From: an uncultured Eubacteriales bacterium
Lineage (GTDB): Bacteria; Bacillota; Clostridia; Oscillospirales; Acutalibacteraceae
Reading direction: 5' to 3'
Assembly (NCBI GenBank): GCA_934561055.1
Contig: CAKTFN010000016.1
Coordinates: 1 to 36,106 of the forward strand
Length of the DNA: 36,106 nt
Shown: positions 32,568 to 36,106 of the stretch, in pieces
How the letters are laid out: every line of letters begins with the position of its first letter
Numbering within the stretch: the first letter of the stretch is position 1
Position numbers and translations under genes: made by a program
The notes under the pieces: generated by a model
What the model was told of the DNA's origin: nothing
What the model saw: the letters and a program-made list of their open reading frames with translations, nothing else
Databases searched by the model: none

Positions 32568-35213
32568 ATGGAATTTGAAAAAAGAGTTTCGGTCATTGTG
32601 CCGGTATATAACGCAAAGGCTTATCTTGAAGAATGTCTCAATTCTCTCGTCGGCCAAACGATTAAAAAAAGCGAGATGCAGGTTGTTCTTGTCAACGACG
32701 GTTCAACCGACGAAAGCGAAGAAATCTGCAAAAAGTATTGCGAAAAGTACGATTTCTTTGATTATTATTACATCGAAAATTCCGGCGTTTCCGTTGCAAG
32801 AAACTTCGGAATCAAAAAGAGCGTCGGAAAGTATATCATGTATCTCGATTCCGACGACCAGCTCACAGCGCCTTCGGTTGAAAGTATCGTTGACTTTTTT
32901 GACGGCGTCTATGACGAGGTTGACCTTGTGACATATTACATTCAGCCGTATAAGGACGGAGCGCTCCTCAATCCCCATGCACGCTATAACAAGCTTCTCA
33001 CGCATACCGGTGTTTTTGACCTTGAAAAAAATCCGTATGTCATTCAGACAACGATGAATATCTGCGTCAAAAACACGGGCGAAAACAATGAGCTTTTCAA
33101 TGAAAAAATGACGAGCCAGGAGGATCAGGAATATATCAACCGAATCCTTATGGACAAACTCATGATCGGTTATTGCGCTCAGGCATGTTATATGTATAAC
33201 AGGGATAACGAAAGCTCCTGCGTTTCAACAAAGTTTTATGCTTATTATCTTTTTGAAAGCTCGCTTCGGTATTTTGAAAACCTTTTCTCTCTTTTTGAAG
33301 ATAAGGTTCCGAAATATTTTCAGGCGGTTTTCTTCCACGACCTTCGTTGGAAACTGACGAATAAAATTCTTTTTCCGTTTCATTATGAGGGCGAGAAATT
33401 TGAAAACGCAATGAACCGAATTAAAAAGCTCCTTGAAAGGGTTGACACGAACATTATCGTTAAAAACCCATCAATCAACAAGAAGCATATTCATTTTTGG
33501 CTCAACCTCAAACCCAACGTTCACCCGACGATTTATATTAACAACGAAGCGGCCGACGTTGTTGCCGACGGAAAAACGATTGAAAGGAACAAGCGTATTT
33601 CCCTTCGCATAATCAAAATCGTTCCTCTTGACGACGGAAGGCTCAGAATCCGTTGCGAATGTGCAATGGGAATTTATGATTATATGCCCCGTCCTCCGAA
33701 AATTTACGTTGTTGAAAACGGGGAGGAAAAAAAGGAACTTTCTCTTTACCGTTCAAGCTACAGCTACGTTTCAACGAACATTATGACGAACAAGGTCTAC
33801 GGCTTCGAGTACAGCCTTGACCCGGAAAAGATTTCAAAAATCTCCTTTAAGGCCGTTGTGGACTCTTATGAATTCGATGTCCGCGTCAACTTTATGGGAA
33901 TGGCCGTTTTCAGACATAAAATCCGTTTTTATTCTTATGCCCGCGGCGGATATATCATTTCGTATTATAACGACTCACTCCTCTTTGAAAAGAAAACCCG
34001 TGAGGAAATTGCCGAATTTGAAAAGGCGCAGGCGTTCAACTTTAACAAAGAAACATATGTCTATAACCTCAAACTTGAAGCGATTGATTATCGCCTTGCC
34101 CACCGCGTTTGGCTTTATTCCGACCTTCAGTCCGTTCTGAAGGATAATGCTTATTATCAGTTCCAAAACGACTTTAAGCACAGGGACGGAATCGAAAGAT
34201 ATTACGTTTACACAAAGCCGTATGAAGAAATCGAACATCTTTTCACGGATGAGCAAAAGAAATATCTCGTTGAGTTCGGCTCATATAAGCATCAGCTTCT
34301 TTATCTTGCGTCCGAAATAATTTTCACTTCGTTTTTCGGCAGAGAAGCAATTTCGCCCTATGAACTTGAAAGCGAGGAACTCAATTATTCGGATATTGAG
34401 CATTTCAAAGTCATTTATATGCAGCACGGAATTCTTCACGCTTCATACGTTAACAAGTATTCCGCAGAAAGGGCAAACTGCCATAAAATTGTTGTTTCCT
34501 CTCATTTTGAGATTGAAAATCTTGAAAAGAAATATCAGTATAAAGACGATGAACTCATCAAATTCGGAATGCCGAGATATTCTCAAATCGACAAAACCGC
34601 AAAGCCGCAAAACAGAATTCTTTTTGCTCCTTCGTGGAGAAGCTATTTTGCCGCAAATGAAACCGCAAACACATATAATATCAGCCTTGACACTTTCAAA
34701 AACAGCGATTATTACAAAGGCTTCAAAAAGTTTTTGAGTGATGAAAGGCTTTTGAAAGCTCTTGAAAAAAGCAAAACGGTGATTGACGTAAAGATGCACC
34801 CGATTATCAGGGATCACGTTTCCAACCTTTTTGACTTTGATTCAAAAAATATCAATGTTGTCAAGGGTGACGTAAAGCTTGAAAATTATGCGGCTTTTGT
34901 CACGGACTTTTCGTCCTTCGTTTTTGACTTTGCATATCTTTGCCGTCCGATAATGTACTTCGTTCCGGACTACGTTCAGTTCAAATCGGGAATGAATCTT
35001 TATCGTGAGCTTGATCTCCCGTTTGAAAAAGCCTTCGGTCCGTTCTCGTCCGATGCCGAAACTGCCGCCGAAGAGCTTTCAAAAATCGTTGAAAGAAATT
35101 TTGCCTGCGAAGAACAGTATGAAGAACGGATGAAAAATTTCTATCTTCCGCTTGAAAACTGCGAAGAAAAAATATATCGGTACGTTTTTGAAAATATGGC
35201 AAAACAGGAATAA
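32568..35213 (+). CDS. Bifunctional GT2 glycosyltransferase / CDP-glycerol glycerophosphotransferase (TagF-like)
   Basis: An 881-residue fusion. Residues 1 to about 300 are a GT2 glycosyltransferase: SVIVPVYNAKAYLEECLNS, Asp44 in LVNDGSTDES, GVSVARNFGI and the DxD at Asp94-Asp96 (YLDSDDQL). About 330-500 is a beta-rich linker. The C-terminal domain from about 560 is of the TagB/TagF GT-B type: His620 in MQHGILHASY, ILFAPSWRSYF, His744 in VKMHPIIRDH and Asp780/Ser782-783 in VTDFSSFVFDF. It should add a sugar and glycerol phosphate units to a teichoic-acid-like or phosphoglycerol-decorated polymer at the inner face of the membrane. No transmembrane helix is evident. tagA, tagB and export genes are not in the window. 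Confidence 0.9.
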   Translation: MEFEKRVSVIVPVYNAKAYLEECLNSLVGQTIKKSEMQVVLVNDGSTDESEEICKKYCEKYDFFDYYYIENSGVSVARNFGIKKSVGKYIMYLDSDDQLTAPSVESIVDFFDGVYDEVDLVTYYIQPYKDGALLNPHARYNKLLTHTGVFDLEKNPYVIQTTMNICVKNTGENNELFNEKMTSQEDQEYINRILMDKLMIGYCAQACYMYNRDNESSCVSTKFYAYYLFESSLRYFENLFSLFEDKVPKYFQAVFFHDLRWKLTNKILFPFHYEGEKFENAMNRIKKLLERVDTNIIVKNPSINKKHIHFWLNLKPNVHPTIYINNEAADVVADGKTIERNKRISLRIIKIVPLDDGRLRIRCECAMGIYDYMPRPPKIYVVENGEEKKELSLYRSSYSYVSTNIMTNKVYGFEYSLDPEKISKISFKAVVDSYEFDVRVNFMGMAVFRHKIRFYSYARGGYIISYYNDSLLFEKKTREEIAEFEKAQAFNFNKETYVYNLKLEAIDYRLAHRVWLYSDLQSVLKDNAYYQFQNDFKHRDGIERYYVYTKPYEEIEHLFTDEQKKYLVEFGSYKHQLLYLASEIIFTSFFGREAISPYELESEELNYSDIEHFKVIYMQHGILHASYVNKYSAERANCHKIVVSSHFEIENLEKKYQYKDDELIKFGMPRYSQIDKTAKPQNRILFAPSWRSYFAANETANTYNISLDTFKNSDYYKGFKKFLSDERLLKALEKSKTVIDVKMHPIIRDHVSNLFDFDSKNINVVKGDVKLENYAAFVTDFSSFVFDFAYLCRPIMYFVPDYVQFKSGMNLYRELDLPFEKAFGPFSSDAETAAEELSKIVERNFACEEQYEERMKNFYLPLENCEEKIYRYVFENMAKQE

Positions 35214-35237
35214 AAAATTTTATCGGAGGGGAAGAAC

Positions 35238-36106
35238 ATGAAAAAAGGAAAAAACAGTGTTTTTATTTTGTTCTTTCTCTCTCTTTTGGCTATTGTTCTT
35301 TCGTTTTCCGTCGTCGGTATTCATGAGCACACATATTTTGAAACAGTTGTTGAACCGACTTGCACCGAGCGCGGATATACGAAGCATACCTGCACCGTTT
35401 GCGGCGAAAGTTTCTCGGATTCTTTTGTTCGTGAAAACGGTCATGACGTGATAATTCAGAAGGAAGTTCCGGCAACCTGCACCGAAAAGGGGAAAACCGC
35501 CGGAATGTACTGCGGCGTCTGCAAGAAAGTTCTCAAAGGTCTTGAAGAAACCGAGGCACTTGGTCATCAAACGGTTTCCGATAAAAACGGCGTGAAGCCG
35601 ACTTGCATCGAAAAAGGAAAAACGGCGAGCGAACATTGCAAGCGTTGCGATTATATTCTTCCGTCAAAAACGCTTCCTGCACTCGGGCATGAAATTTTAA
35701 AAGATCTGCGAAAAGAACCCACCTGCACAAAGCAGGGCAAAACCGAAGGTGAACATTGTTCACGTTGCGATTATAAAATCGCTCAAAAAACAATCCCGGC
35801 TCTCGGCCATCTGCTTGTGATTGATTCGGCTGTGAAAGCAACCTGCACAAAAGGCGGACTTTCGGCCGGAAAGCATTGCACAAGAAGTGATTGCGGTTAT
35901 TCCGAAGCTCAGGATAAAATCGCACCGCTCGGTCATAATATTGTTACAATTGAAGAAAAGAAAGCAGCGTGTACAACCACCGGACGAACGAAAGGTGAAT
36001 ATTGTACACGCTGTAATTATACTGTCGGACAAAAAACAATACCCGCTCTCGGCCATTCGCTTGTGATTGATTCCGCCGTGAAAGCAACCTGCACAAAAAG
36101 CGGACT
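35238..36106 (+). CDS. Exported cysteine-rich repeat protein (cut by right edge)
   Basis: The frame is open from ATG 35238 (GGAGGGG upstream) to the window end, 289 codons without a stop. A signal peptide or N-terminal anchor (MKKGKNSVFILFFLSLLAIVLS start) is followed by six complete repeats of about 31-41 residues and the start of a seventh. The consensus reads (P/A)TCTxxGKTxGxHCxRCDY...QKTIPALGH. Each unit has a CT...G start, usually a C-x2-C pair, and ends in LGH. Such repeats occur in large clostridial surface proteins and may bind zinc or form disulfides. The DNA shows recent duplication: 35801-35860 and 36047-36106 match at 55 of 60 positions, period 246 bases. It lies 24 bases after the TagF-like gene, likely co-transcribed. 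Function unknown. Confidence 0.85.
   Translation, partial: MKKGKNSVFILFFLSLLAIVLSFSVVGIHEHTYFETVVEPTCTERGYTKHTCTVCGESFSDSFVRENGHDVIIQKEVPATCTEKGKTAGMYCGVCKKVLKGLEETEALGHQTVSDKNGVKPTCIEKGKTASEHCKRCDYILPSKTLPALGHEILKDLRKEPTCTKQGKTEGEHCSRCDYKIAQKTIPALGHLLVIDSAVKATCTKGGLSAGKHCTRSDCGYSEAQDKIAPLGHNIVTIEEKKAACTTTGRTKGEYCTRCNYTVGQKTIPALGHSLVIDSAVKATCTKSG
35801..36106 (+). repeat. 246-base tandem super-repeat inside the Cys-rich protein gene
   Basis: Segments 35801-35860 and 36047-36106 agree at 55 of 60 bases, spaced 246 bases (82 codons, two protein repeats). The window ends inside the second copy, so the array continues to the right. Confidence 0.75.

Noticed and set aside
35220..36056. Several minus-strand open frames of 98-138 codons at the right end, similar to each other
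   Set aside because: They are the reverse image of the plus-strand Cys-rich repeat gene, which has a signal peptide, ribosome binding site and an unbroken frame.
35340..36106. Regularly spaced repeats that might be a CRISPR array
   Set aside because: The repeats are in-frame protein repeats with codon-level drift and no identical short repeats with unique spacers.

Overview
The window looks like a chromosomal segment of a low-to-mid GC, endospore-forming member of the Clostridia (Oscillospiraceae/Ruminococcaceae-like). The evidence is strong GGAGG ribosome binding sites, Gram-positive TRTGn extended -10 promoters, the sporulation genes yqfC, yqfD and ylbJ, a YmfF/YmfH peptidase pair, and a TagF-type glycerophosphotransferase. 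It is mostly core chromosome: no tRNA, rRNA, transposase, integrase or CRISPR array was seen. Both edges cut genes: an ECF-type sigma factor at the left and a cysteine-rich repeat protein at the right.

Layout. (1) 1-160: start of an RNA polymerase sigma factor (minus). (2) 360-3188: purA-guaA operon (minus), the AMP and GMP arms of the IMP branch point. (3) 3554-6747: two secreted alpha/beta hydrolases (plus), a family I.5-like lipase with all zinc and catalytic residues and an LCAT-like protein with Cys at the nucleophile position; both have the same 29-base upstream element. (4) 6885-9086: CDF-family metal exporter and MscS channel (minus). (5) 9247-11589: ligA and a small Cys-rich protein (minus). 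(6) 11641-14326: ylbJ (minus) facing away from yqfC-yqfD (plus), with sigma-E-like promoters that appear to share one palindromic -35. (7) 14490-17206: phoH-ybeY-dgkA-tcdA cluster (plus). (8) 17328-20936: pgk-tpiA-gpmI glycolytic operon (minus). (9) 21185-27193: ymfF-ymfH, then a tightly coupled three-gene DUF3791/DUF3990 cassette with an ADP-ribosyltransferase-like protein, then topB and a TfoX-N protein (minus, apparently one transcription unit). (10) 27334-27555: small membrane protein. (11) 27743-30324: deoC-deoD-deoB nucleoside catabolism operon (minus). (12) 30426-31472: membrane acyltransferase (minus). (13) 31756-36106: cell-surface locus (plus) with a degenerate GT2-like protein, an 881-residue GT2 + TagF-like fusion, and the start of an exported Cys-rich repeat protein.

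The best candidates for something undescribed are the DUF3791-DUF3990-small protein cassette embedded between housekeeping genes, the Cys-nucleophile LCAT-like hydrolase, the element shared by the two secreted hydrolases, and the divergent sigma-E promoter pair. All functions were assigned by reading translated sequence and recalling family motifs; no database search was run.
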